Of a stretch of DNA of 64,000 nucleotides, positions 9,929 through 18,443 are shown piece after piece. The notes under the pieces are model-generated. The model was not told the origin of the DNA and searched no databases. It saw only the letters and a list, made by a program, of their open reading frames with translations. The number at the start of each line of letters is the position of its first letter. The first letter of the stretch is position 1. A program made the translations under genes and the position numbers. This DNA comes from Denitrovibrio acetiphilus DSM 12809 (GTDB lineage: Bacteria; Chrysiogenota; Deferribacteres; Deferribacterales; Geovibrionaceae): contig NC_013943.1 of assembly GCF_000025725.1 (NCBI RefSeq), positions 868,001-932,000 on the forward strand, read 5' to 3'.

Positions 9929-11068
9929 GTGACATCTGATATTGCAATAGAAACGCTTAAGCTGAGGTGTGTCCGAGGTGTTGAAGAAACCGTAATGGAG
10001 AAGATATACGCCGGAGCGGGGACGCTTACAGGCGCTTTGAAGCTTGATATGGGCGCACTGAGAACATACGGCATAAAAAAGGAAATATCAGAGAATATTG
10101 TAACATCGAATATAGACAAACAACTTTTTAAATCCGAACTGAAGGCTCTGGAAGAGTGCAGGGCGGATATCTTATGTATAGATGACGAGGACTATCCGGA
10201 AATGCTCCGGCAGACAGTGGGCGCACCTTGCCTGCTTTTTGCCAGAGGCGACACAGCTTCTTTTAAGCGTCCGGCTATTGCTGTGGTTGGTTCAAGAAAC
10301 GCCAGCCGTGCAGCATGTGACTTCAGCAGACGGTTAGCCTGTGATCTTGGCGAGGCAGGGTTCAATATCGTCAGCGGATTTGCCAAGGGGATAGACATTC
10401 ATGCCCATCTGGGAGCAGTCGAGAGAGGGGTAACAACAGCAGTTATGGGGTGCGGAGTTAATCATTTTTTCCCGCAGGATAACTTGAAGCATCTTAATAA
10501 AGTTCTCGCCAAAGGCTGTGTGGTCACAGAGTTTTTGTCAAACTGTCACCCCGCCCAGAGGAATTTCCCACGACGAAACAGAATAATAAGCGGCTTGTCA
10601 TTTGGGGTGATAGTTGTAGAGGCGTCTGACAGGAGCGGTTCGCTGATTACTGCCAGATTAGCCGGGGAGCAGGGGAGAGATGTCTTTGCCGTACCTGCTT
10701 TTCCCGACAACAGAAATACAGCCACAAACGCCCTTTTGAAAGCAGGTGCAATACTTACAGAGTCGTATTTCGATGTCATAGAAGAGTTAAAATACCAAAT
10801 AGGCAACCTTAAAGAAGTTGACAAGCAAGAGACGAGTGTATTAGAGTTTGGTAGTCCTGAGCAAGCAAAGCTCTTCGACCTGCTGATGAGAGGCACGCTG
10901 AACCCGGATGAACTCAGCGCCATGTCGGGGTTTGATATTGAGAGCGTTGTAATAAACCTTGCGCAAATGGAGCTTGAGGGGTATGTTTTCAGGGAAATCG
11001 ACGGTAAGTACCGGGCTGCCGGAGGACTCAATGGACAAAATTGTCATAGCACTCAATCTGGTGATTGA
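9929..11068 (+). CDS. dprA: DNA-processing protein DprA
   Basis: DprA/Smf binds incoming single-stranded DNA and loads RecA during natural transformation. The 379 residues contain an N-terminal SAM-like helical region and a Rossmann core with AVVGSRNAS, GFAKGIDIHAHLGA, FPRRNRIISGLS, and VEASDRSGSLITA. A C-terminal winged helix follows (~310-370). The start is GTG at 9929, just after a GGAGAGGAT ribosome site. Gene order dprA-smg-topA is conserved in many bacteria. Its 3' end overlaps the next gene by 38 bases. No other competence genes are in view. Confidence 0.96.
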   Translation: MTSDIAIETLKLRCVRGVEETVMEKIYAGAGTLTGALKLDMGALRTYGIKKEISENIVTSNIDKQLFKSELKALEECRADILCIDDEDYPEMLRQTVGAPCLLFARGDTASFKRPAIAVVGSRNASRAACDFSRRLACDLGEAGFNIVSGFAKGIDIHAHLGAVERGVTTAVMGCGVNHFFPQDNLKHLNKVLAKGCVVTEFLSNCHPAQRNFPRRNRIISGLSFGVIVVEASDRSGSLITARLAGEQGRDVFAVPAFPDNRNTATNALLKAGAILTESYFDVIEELKYQIGNLKEVDKQETSVLEFGSPEQAKLFDLLMRGTLNPDELSAMSGFDIESVVINLAQMELEGYVFREIDGKYRAAGGLNGQNCHSTQSGD

Positions 11069-11447
11069 TTATCTTGAATTTAGCGAAAAGACCACGGAGA
11101 AAGATATCAAAGATTACCTCTTTAACACAGGATTTGACGATCATGAGATCAGGCAGGTTCTGACTGTTCTGGATATAAGTAATTTTGATGGAAATCTCTG
11201 GTTCAGAGTTTTTACCAAAAAAGAGAAAAACACACTTTCAGCCGATGCCATAAGCTATTTGCAGAAACTGCACTTATCAGGTATCCTTGACCCCCTTGGT
11301 CTGGAAGATGTTATAGAAAGTGCCATTACAGGTGAAGGATACAAGGTTGACGTGGAAGCGATAAAAAACCTTGCTCTCTACAGCCTTATGGAACGCAAAT
11401 CACTCTATGCCTCTGGTGTGGATGAATACGAAGACTATTTGAATTGA
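11031..11447 (+). CDS. smg: Smg family protein (DUF494)
   Basis: Small cytosolic protein of 138 residues, largely helical, beginning MDKIVIALNLVIDYLE. It matches the Smg/DUF494 family of unknown biochemical function by its start, length, and position between dprA and topA, as in Escherichia coli and relatives. The ATG at 11031 has GGAGG five bases before it. The longer frame from 10959 runs through the dprA 3' end without support. It overlaps dprA by 38 bases, which suggests co-translation. Confidence 0.85.
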   Translation: MDKIVIALNLVIDYLEFSEKTTEKDIKDYLFNTGFDDHEIRQVLTVLDISNFDGNLWFRVFTKKEKNTLSADAISYLQKLHLSGILDPLGLEDVIESAITGEGYKVDVEAIKNLALYSLMERKSLYASGVDEYEDYLN

Positions 11448-11459
11448 TACGGAAGTAAT

Positions 11460-13808
11460 ATGCCCAAAAATCTAGTTATAGTGGAATCACCCGCCAAAGC
11501 GCGGACAATCGAAAAATACCTCGGAAGAAACTTTAAAGTGCTTGCGTCTGTGGGGCACGTCAAAGACCTGCCGGCAAGCAGCCTTGGTGTTGACCTCGAC
11601 AATGATTTTGAACCTAAATACTCTATTATCAGAGGGAAGAAAAAAATCATAGACGAGCTTAAAAAAGTAGCAAATTCTGCGGAGAATATCTATCTCGCGC
11701 CTGACCCCGACCGTGAAGGGGAGGCTATTGCATGGCACATAGCAGAAGAGCTGGGGAAAAAGAACAAAGGTAAAATTTACCGTGTACTCTTTAATGAGAT
11801 TACCAAAAAAGGTATCGAAGACGGTATCAAAAACACCGGTCCCATAAACGAAAACAGGACAAATGCACAACAGGCGAGACGTATCCTCGACAGATTAGTC
11901 GGATATCTTGTCAGCCCGCTTCTGTGGAAATCCCTTAAATACGGACTTTCTGCCGGGCGAGTGCAGTCTGTTGCTCTCAGGCTTCTTGTGGAGCGTGAGG
12001 AAGAGATTGAAAAGTTTAAACCGGAAGAGTACTGGCTTATTGACGTTACCTTTAAAGGCGGTCAGAAGGCACTCCTTAAAGCAAGGCTTGAGAAGAAGAA
12101 TGGTAAAAAATACAGAGTTCCTAACGGCGAAGAGGCCGAAGCTGTTCTGGCTGCTCTGAAAGCCGGTTCTTATAACGTTAACGAAGTTATCCGCAAGGAA
12201 GTCTTTGAACGTGCACCTCTCCCTTTTATCACCTCAAAGCTGCAACAGGAAGCCGCAAGGAAACTTAGTTTCTCTGCAAAGCGTACTATGATGCTTGCCC
12301 AGCGCCTTTACGAAGGTATAGAGCTCGGCAGTGAAGGACCTGTGGGTCTTATCACATATATGAGAACGGACTCTACAAGGGTTTCTCCTGATGCTACAAA
12401 CGAGGCGAGAGGATATATTGAGAAACAGTACGGAAAAGAATTTCTCTCTAAGGGTGTGAAAGGCGGATCGAAAAAGAAAAACGTTCAGGATGCCCACGAA
12501 GCAATACGCCCGACATCTGTGGCGATCACTCCTGAAAGCGTCAAAAAAATTCTCGATACTGACCAGTATAAACTTTACAAACTGATATGGGATAGATTTG
12601 TGTCCAGCAACATGGCGGATGCTGTCTATGACCAGAACACGATACATATTGCAAACGGACCCTATCTGCTTAAGTCACAAGGGAAAGTAATGAAATTTCC
12701 CGGCTTTCAGACACTCTATATCGAAGGTGTCGATGAGAGCAAAGAGAAAGATCAGGAGGTCATCTTTGATGTAAAAGAAGGTGAGACTCTTAATCCTGAA
12801 AAACATGACAGCAAGCAGATGTTTACACAGCCGCCTGCAAGGTATTCTGAAGCGACACTTGTTAAAACACTTGAAGCTGAAGGGATAGGTCGCCCGTCAA
12901 CTTATGCTTCTATTATTTCAACACTCATCGACAGAGAGTACGCAAATATGGAAGAGAAACGCTTTAAGCCGACAGAGCTGGGGCGTGTTGTCTGCTCACT
13001 TCTGATAGCAAACTTTGACCGCATATTTGAACCTAAATTTACAGCAGGTATGGAAGAGGATCTGGACAGTGTGGAAGCCGGCGAGCTTACATGGAAAGGT
13101 GTTCTCAGAGATTTCTATGCTAAATTTAAACCTGAGCTTGAAAAAGCGGAGAAGCAGTTTTCCGCCAATCTGAAAATAGAGATGAAGTGTCCGGTATGCG
13201 AAAAAGACCTTACCATAAAATACGGACGCAACGGCAATTTTGTGGCGTGCACCTCTTACCCTGAGTGTAAGTTTACGTCTAATTATGAACGTCTTGAAGA
13301 CGGCTCTTTTAAACTTGTCCCGAAAGAGGAAGACAAACCTTCCGGCATCGAATGTGAGAAATGCGGTAAAGAACTTGTTTTCAAGAAAACACGCTTCGGC
13401 GAAGTATTAGCGTGCCCGGGCTACCCGGAGTGCAAAAATATAAAGAACTATGTCACACTACCTGATGGCGAGATCAAGATCCTCGCAGCCGGAGAAGAGA
13501 TCGGCACTCCTTGCCCTAAATGTGAGGCTGGGCTGACTATCAAAGGCGGAAGGAACGGCATGTTTATAGGGTGCAAAAATTATCCTGACTGCGACTTCAC
13601 AGCGAACATGGAAGTCAACGAGCAGGGGGACATCATCCCTAAATATGATAAAGTTGACGAAAACGTTAAATGTGAGAAATGCGGAAAACCGATGGTTCTG
13701 AAAAAGAGCCGTCGCGGTAAGTTTTTCGCTTGTACCGGTTATCCCGAATGCAAAAATGCTAAATCAACAATAGTGCTTGAAGACGGTACTATCTCTGTAA
13801 AGGAATAA
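11460..13808 (+). CDS. topA: DNA topoisomerase I
   Basis: Type IA topoisomerase that relaxes negative supercoils, 782 residues. The N-terminal TOPRIM domain has IVESPAKARTIEKYLG and the acidic DPDREGEAIAWH motif. The catalytic tyrosine lies in GLITYMRTDSTRVS (~300-310), and QDAHEAIRPT and GIGRPSTYASII are family hallmarks. The C-terminus carries four zinc-ribbon repeats with paired CxxC / C-x4-C patterns (~580-780). The gene starts 12 bases after smg and runs directly into trmFO with no gap. Confidence 0.98.
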   Translation: MPKNLVIVESPAKARTIEKYLGRNFKVLASVGHVKDLPASSLGVDLDNDFEPKYSIIRGKKKIIDELKKVANSAENIYLAPDPDREGEAIAWHIAEELGKKNKGKIYRVLFNEITKKGIEDGIKNTGPINENRTNAQQARRILDRLVGYLVSPLLWKSLKYGLSAGRVQSVALRLLVEREEEIEKFKPEEYWLIDVTFKGGQKALLKARLEKKNGKKYRVPNGEEAEAVLAALKAGSYNVNEVIRKEVFERAPLPFITSKLQQEAARKLSFSAKRTMMLAQRLYEGIELGSEGPVGLITYMRTDSTRVSPDATNEARGYIEKQYGKEFLSKGVKGGSKKKNVQDAHEAIRPTSVAITPESVKKILDTDQYKLYKLIWDRFVSSNMADAVYDQNTIHIANGPYLLKSQGKVMKFPGFQTLYIEGVDESKEKDQEVIFDVKEGETLNPEKHDSKQMFTQPPARYSEATLVKTLEAEGIGRPSTYASIISTLIDREYANMEEKRFKPTELGRVVCSLLIANFDRIFEPKFTAGMEEDLDSVEAGELTWKGVLRDFYAKFKPELEKAEKQFSANLKIEMKCPVCEKDLTIKYGRNGNFVACTSYPECKFTSNYERLEDGSFKLVPKEEDKPSGIECEKCGKELVFKKTRFGEVLACPGYPECKNIKNYVTLPDGEIKILAAGEEIGTPCPKCEAGLTIKGGRNGMFIGCKNYPDCDFTANMEVNEQGDIIPKYDKVDENVKCEKCGKPMVLKKSRRGKFFACTGYPECKNAKSTIVLEDGTISVKE

Positions 13809-15104
13809 ATGGGTAAAACAGTTTATATAGCTGGCGGCGGTCTTGCAGGCTGTGAGGCCGCTTACTATCTTGCTGAAAGAGGTCATGAAGTTAAGCTGTA
13901 TGAGATGCGCCCGCTTGTGCAGACCCCTGCACACGAAACCGAATTTCTCGGTGAACTCGTATGTTCCAACTCCCTGAAAAGCACACTTCCCGACACATCC
14001 AGCGGACTTCTCAAAGAAGAGATGAAAATACTGGGCAGTCTCGTTTTAGCGGTTGCGTATCAGTGTCAGGTCCCTGCCGGAAATGCTCTGGCTGTGGACA
14101 GGCTGGACTTTGCGAAGGGGATAGATGAAATTATCCGCAATCATCCTCACATTGAGGTTATATCGGAAGAGCTTACCGACATCCCTGCTGACCGTCCATG
14201 CATAATAGCCACCGGACCTCTGACATCCGATAAGCTAGCAGAGAAGATCAAGGAACGTTTCGGCGGTGGGCTTTACTTTTTTGATGCCATTGCCCCTGTG
14301 ATATCCTTTGACTCTGTGGATATGGAAAAAGCATTTTTCAAAAGCAGATGGGAAAAGGGCGACAACGATTACCTCAACCTCGGCATGAACAAAGAGCAGT
14401 ACGAACTTTTTTATAATGAAATGATGGCTTCCGAAAAGACTGAGTTTAAAGATTTTGAAAAGCTGAACGTATACGAAGGCTGTATGCCTATTGAGGAGAT
14501 GGGGGCTCGTGGACCCCAGACACTTACTTTTGGCCCTTTTCGCCCTGTGGGGCTCAGGCACCCTGTTACCGAAGAGAAATACTATGCTGTTGTCCAGCTC
14601 CGCAAGGAGAACAAAGAGGGGACAGCTTATAACCTTGTCGGCTGTCAGACCAAGATGAAGATCCCTGAACAGAAACGTGTTTTCAGGCTTATTCCCGGAC
14701 TCGAAAATGCTGAATTCTTACGTTTTGGCAGTATTCACCGCAATACTTATATTCATTCCCCGGGAAACCTTAAGAGAACATTTCAGACGACAGCAGATAA
14801 AGATTTATACTTTGCTGGACAGATCACAGGTGTTGAAGGATATCTCGAATCCGCCGCATCAGGCATTTTGGCAGCACATTCCATCATATACCCTGAGTTC
14901 GAAGGATTTCACGAAGAGACAGCTCTTGGCGCACTTGCCCGTCATGTCTCCGGTGAAGTAGCTGAGAATAAAAAGGAATATGTTCCATCAAACTTTCATT
15001 TCGGTATGCTCCCAGGTCATGGGGAAAAAATTCGTGATAAAAAATTGAAAAAACAGATGTATGCAGACCGAGCTCTGGAGCATTATAAGCATCTTTGCGA
15101 CTGA
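13809..15104 (+). CDS. trmFO: Methylenetetrahydrofolate-tRNA uracil-54 C5-methyltransferase TrmFO
   Basis: FAD- and folate-dependent enzyme that makes ribothymidine at position 54 of tRNA. The 431 residues begin with a dinucleotide-binding motif, VYIAGGGLAGCEAAYYLAERG. They include the family signatures ETEFLGELVCSNSLKS, GCMPIEEMGARGPQTL, and GQITGVEGYLESAASG near the C-terminus. The ATG directly follows the topA stop codon, and topA-trmFO adjacency is common. It ends two bases before the convergent DUF1460 gene. Confidence 0.98.
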   Translation: MGKTVYIAGGGLAGCEAAYYLAERGHEVKLYEMRPLVQTPAHETEFLGELVCSNSLKSTLPDTSSGLLKEEMKILGSLVLAVAYQCQVPAGNALAVDRLDFAKGIDEIIRNHPHIEVISEELTDIPADRPCIIATGPLTSDKLAEKIKERFGGGLYFFDAIAPVISFDSVDMEKAFFKSRWEKGDNDYLNLGMNKEQYELFYNEMMASEKTEFKDFEKLNVYEGCMPIEEMGARGPQTLTFGPFRPVGLRHPVTEEKYYAVVQLRKENKEGTAYNLVGCQTKMKIPEQKRVFRLIPGLENAEFLRFGSIHRNTYIHSPGNLKRTFQTTADKDLYFAGQITGVEGYLESAASGILAAHSIIYPEFEGFHEETALGALARHVSGEVAENKKEYVPSNFHFGMLPGHGEKIRDKKLKKQMYADRALEHYKHLCD

Positions 15105-15106
15105 TC

Positions 15107-15850
15107 TTATATAGGTCTGAATATAATTATCCCTCTCACCTTTGTCATGTATTCTCTGAAAGGATAATCAACAACTTTACCCTTAAGTGATGATGCATTT
15201 CTGAAAAACTCACCGTTACTGTTTCTTATAAAAATGCCTGTGTGAGTTGCATCAAGTCCCGCTTTGTCGCTGTAAATACCTATATAATCTCCGGTTTTGA
15301 GTGTTTTGATAACTTCTTTATCAATGATCGAAGCGGGAAGATAAGTTACCATTCGCATGGTTTGCGGCAGATTTTTGAGCCAGCTGTTTTTGTCTGACCT
15401 GCGGTTAATGTATTTTTCCACAGTTATGGTACCAGCTATCTCAGGCGTTATGTCTTTTACGGTATTAAGATCGCCTGATATCCAGTCTGTAAAAAAATGT
15501 TTTCTGTTAACGTAATCGACTTTTCCGCTGAAATATCTGACTTGTTTCAGGTTCTTTATGAAATTCTCGGCATTGTCGGACAATCGCAAAGCTTCCACAG
15601 TGTCCAGAAAGGTGAAGCAGTCAACCCCATTAAGGTTAACGACAAGTTCTTCTTTTGAGTCAGGGCTTCCCTTAAGGGTTCCGTCTGCATACGGGGTACC
15701 CAGAAGTTGTTGGGATATATAAGCTATCCTGTCTCCGGCGCTGCTTATGTGAGAAGACTTTGACAGAATATTGTCAACTTTGCCAGTGTCCCACCCGACC
15801 AGAAGCAGAAGTGCTACAGTCAGCAGAATTAGTTTAGATATCTTCTTCAC
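15107..15850 (-). CDS. DUF1460 protein, cell-wall amidase-like papain fold
   Basis: 247-residue protein with an N-terminal hydrophobic segment (~5-18), probably an uncleaved anchor or signal peptide; no lipobox is seen. GVDCFTFLDTVEALR supplies the presumed catalytic Cys, and DATHTGIFIR supplies the His. Both match the DUF1460 (N-acetylmuramoyl-L-alanine amidase-like) family related to NlpC/P60. A role in periplasmic peptidoglycan turnover is likely but unproven. Its start overlaps the end of the DUF523 gene by 17 bases, so the two are co-translated. The pair lies on the opposite strand from its neighbours. Confidence 0.82.
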   Translation of the reverse strand: MKKISKLILLTVALLLLVGWDTGKVDNILSKSSHISSAGDRIAYISQQLLGTPYADGTLKGSPDSKEELVVNLNGVDCFTFLDTVEALRLSDNAENFIKNLKQVRYFSGKVDYVNRKHFFTDWISGDLNTVKDITPEIAGTITVEKYINRRSDKNSWLKNLPQTMRMVTYLPASIIDKEVIKTLKTGDYIGIYSDKAGLDATHTGIFIRNSNGEFFRNASSLKGKVVDYPFREYMTKVRGIIIFRPI

Positions 15851-16286
15851 TTATAACCTTTATCCCTTGTCTGCGAAGCAATGCTGTTGCAACACCTTCG
15901 CCGGGTTGTTTTGTACCGTCGAATTTACCTGTATAAATGCAGCTGCTTCCACAGGAAGGGCTTCGTTGTTTTAAAACAGCAAATTCAACATTATGTTCTC
16001 TGGCAAGTTCGAGGGTCTTTTTCGCACCGATCACAAAAGCACCTGTGTGGTCACTCCCTTTGCTGCCTCTTACTATTGTATCGCCGTCCAGCACATCTGA
16101 ACCGCTCATACCCTGTATCTCACATGCCTCTCTTGGAACAGGGAGACCACCCAGAACTTCAGGACATACTGGGATAACTTCGTATTTTGCCATAAGGTCG
16201 TTAATTTTATCAGAAACTTCAATAACTTCTGCATTGTATCTGACGTTTTCGCCTAAGAGACATGCACTTACAAGTATTTTTTTCAT
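15834..16286 (-). CDS. DUF523 family protein
   Basis: Cytosolic 150-residue protein of the DUF523 family. It begins MKKILVSACLLGENVRYNA and has the conserved PVCPEVLGGLPVPREACEI and KQRSPSCGSSCIY segments, with several conserved Cys residues that suggest metal or Fe-S binding. The family's function is not established. It is the first gene of a two-gene minus-strand unit with the DUF1460 protein. Fifty-one bases separate its start from the divergently transcribed recombinase gene. Confidence 0.85.
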   Translation of the reverse strand: MKKILVSACLLGENVRYNAEVIEVSDKINDLMAKYEVIPVCPEVLGGLPVPREACEIQGMSGSDVLDGDTIVRGSKGSDHTGAFVIGAKKTLELAREHNVEFAVLKQRSPSCGSSCIYTGKFDGTKQPGEGVATALLRRQGIKVISEEDI

Positions 16287-16337
16287 TCAGTCATTATTAC
16301 ACAAATTTTATTTTTTGCGAATAGCAAGATTGCATAA

Positions 16338-17276
16338 ATGATAAAAGCGTCCGATAATAAGTTTATGCAGATAGATAAAGCAGTTTCAATATTCCTTAAA
16401 TTTATGCAGCAGGAGAAGGGAGCGTCCGATCATACTATCAAGAATTACTCCCGTGATCTTGCAGACCTGTGTATGTATCTGGAGGATTCGGCTATTGACG
16501 ACATTCAGGATGCTGATTTTTTCACTTTGCGGGGGTTTGTGGCGATGTTGTTTGACAAGGGGCTGGCAAAGTCAACTATAGAGCGGAAGATAGCCTGCCT
16601 CAAATCTTTTTTTGCATTTATGCAGAAGAAGAACCACACGGATGATAATCCTGCACGGATGCTGAAGTTTCCTAAAAAGGAGCAGAAAGCATTTAAAGTT
16701 TTTAATATTGACAGTATTATAGCTCTTTTGGATGCTCCGGATAAAGATAAGCCGGCTGGTATGCGTGATGCGCTTATTCAGGAACTTATGTATGGAACAG
16801 GGGTTCGTGTCAGCGAGCTGGTGGGGCTTAATCTTTCAGATATAGACTTCGGTGGTATGCGTATCCTTGTTCGAGGTAAAGGGAAGAAAGAGCGTATTGT
16901 TCCTATAGCAGACATGCATATTGAGATGATCAATGATTATCTTGATGTTAAAATGGATATTTGTAATGGCTATCTACCTGATAATGAAGCAATATTTATT
17001 AATAAATTTGGTTCCAGACTTACAGATCGTTCCGTACGCAGGATCGTTGAGAAATATCTGAAGATAGCCGGACTGCCTATGGATTTTTCACCTCACTCAT
17101 TCAGGCATTCATACGCTACCCATCTCCTTGAAGGGGGGGCAGACCTGCGGACTATTCAGAGTCTTTTAGGGCACGAGTCATTAACCACCACCCAGAAATA
17201 CACACACTTGAATCTGACGGAACTGCTCCGTGTTTATGATGCCACCCATCCTTTTGCATCCGGTAAGCATGATTAG
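16338..17276 (+). CDS. xerC: Tyrosine recombinase XerC/XerD
   Basis: Site-specific recombinase that resolves chromosome dimers at dif. The 312 residues have a SAM-like N-terminal core-binding domain (~12-100) and a catalytic domain with the full set R157 (GTGVRVSEL), K181 (VRGKGKKER), H253 and R256 (SPHSFRH), H279 (LLGHESL), and the nucleophile Y288 (KYTHL). Location after topA-trmFO favours XerC, but sequence alone does not separate XerC from XerD. The start is uncertain: 16338 and the ATG at 16365 both lack a strong ribosome site. The gene is followed at once by a tandem palindromic repeat array. Confidence 0.94.
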   Translation: MIKASDNKFMQIDKAVSIFLKFMQQEKGASDHTIKNYSRDLADLCMYLEDSAIDDIQDADFFTLRGFVAMLFDKGLAKSTIERKIACLKSFFAFMQKKNHTDDNPARMLKFPKKEQKAFKVFNIDSIIALLDAPDKDKPAGMRDALIQELMYGTGVRVSELVGLNLSDIDFGGMRILVRGKGKKERIVPIADMHIEMINDYLDVKMDICNGYLPDNEAIFINKFGSRLTDRSVRRIVEKYLKIAGLPMDFSPHSFRHSYATHLLEGGADLRTIQSLLGHESLTTTQKYTHLNLTELLRVYDATHPFASGKHD

Positions 17277-17305
17277 TAAGCCTGTAACTTTAGAATGACG
17301 GAAAA

Positions 17306-17690
17306 GTGTCATTGCGAACGTATGTGAAGCAATCTTATGCCGTTCAGGATGTAGTATATTCAGATTGCTTCGTCACTTTGTTTCTCGCAATGACGGGAAG
17401 GGTGTCATTGCGAACGTATGTGAAGCAATCTTATGCCGTTCAGAATGTAGTATATTTAGATTGCTTCGTCACTTTGTTCCTCGCAATGACGGAAAAGTGT
17501 CATTGCGAACGTATGTGAAGCAGTCTTATGCCGTTCAGGATGTAGTATATTCAGATTGCTTCGTCACTTTGTTTCTCGCAATGACGGGAAGGGTGTCATT
17601 GCGAACGTATGTGAAGCAATCTTATGCCGTTCAGGGCGTCGTGTATATTCAGATTGCTTCGTCACCTTGTTCCTCGCAATGACGGGAAGG
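17306..17690. repeat. Tandem array of four ~96-bp palindromic repeats
   Basis: Four near-identical units start at 17306, 17402, 17497 and 17593 (spacing 96, 95 and 96 bases), and the last runs to about 17690. Each unit reads GTCATTGCGAACGTATGTGA, then AAGCAATCTTATGCCG, a short loop, then AGATTGCTTCGTCAC and TCTCGCAATGACGG, so the two ends pair as an imperfect palindrome. Partial seeds flank the array (AATGACGG at 17294 and GTGTCGTCGC at 17691). Open frames across it are repeat artefacts. It lies between the convergent recombinase and carbonic anhydrase genes and has no accompanying transposase. Confidence 0.9.
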
Positions 17691-17717
17691 GTGTCGTCGC
17701 AGCTGGGGGCGACTGGT

Positions 17718-18341
17718 TCAGCTAATGAGCTCGAATTCTCCTGTTTCTTTATTAAAGTTGTAAACTTCGCCTTTGGAAATAACATAATACCAACCATATA
17801 TATGCAGTTCACCTTTTTCATACTTTCTGCTTATGTATGGGTAACTGAGTAGATTTGCCATCTGTTTGACTATATTTATCTGCTCTGTTATCCATGCTTT
17901 GTGTTCTGGGTCTGCATCTGGGTGGCGCAGGTGAACTTCGCTTTTTACTCCCTCTATCTGCTCCAGCCAATGTGCAACATTCGGCAGCTGTTCGAGCTGT
18001 GTCTTATCAAAATAGATTGCGTTGCATCCGCCGCAGTTGCTGTGTCCACAGACCACTATATTTTCAACATCCAGAGCATTGACTGCATATTCAATAGCGG
18101 ATGTTGTAGCTGCATATTCTTTTGCTACACGGTAGTGTGGGACAATATTTGCTATGTTGCGGACGACAAAAAGCTCACCGGGCAGGGTCCTTGTGATCAG
18201 CTCCGGTACAACGCGTGAGTCTGAACAGCCGATGAATAGTGTGTGTGGCTTTTGTTCGCTGTGGAGTGATTCGTATAATTCTTTTCTCTTTTCGAAGCTT
18301 ATCTCTCGAAACTTGATTGCACCCTTAAAAAGCTTATCCAT
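17718..18341 (-). CDS. can: Beta-class carbonic anhydrase
   Basis: Zinc enzyme that interconverts CO2 and bicarbonate, 207 residues, cytosolic (no signal peptide). The metal and catalytic residues of the beta class are all visible: C39, D41 and R43 in GCSDSRV, and H100 and C103 in VVCGHSNCGGC. A good AGGAG site precedes the ATG. It lies downstream of and co-oriented with PEP carboxykinase, another CO2-handling enzyme, but a terminator between them suggests separate transcripts. Confidence 0.97.
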   Translation of the reverse strand: MDKLFKGAIKFREISFEKRKELYESLHSEQKPHTLFIGCSDSRVVPELITRTLPGELFVVRNIANIVPHYRVAKEYAATTSAIEYAVNALDVENIVVCGHSNCGGCNAIYFDKTQLEQLPNVAHWLEQIEGVKSEVHLRHPDADPEHKAWITEQINIVKQMANLLSYPYISRKYEKGELHIYGWYYVISKGEVYNFNKETGEFELIS

Positions 18342-18384
18342 TTGGTGCTCCTGTATTACTCATATATTAACAAATCAGTATAGC

Positions 18385-18420
18385 AAAAAAAAAGGGCTGA
18401 CGGAATAGTTCCTTCAGCCC
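18385..18420 (-). terminator. Rho-independent terminator after pckA
   Basis: On the minus strand GGGCTGA pairs with TCAGCCC around a short interior, followed by nine T residues. It lies between pckA and the carbonic anhydrase gene. Confidence 0.88.
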
Positions 18421-18443
18421 ATATGTAATAATATTTAAGTAAA

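Noticed and set aside
17306-17852. Overlapping plus-strand frames of 70-105 codons across the repeat array
   Set aside because: They translate the palindromic repeat units themselves, repeat the same peptide several times and have no ribosome sites.
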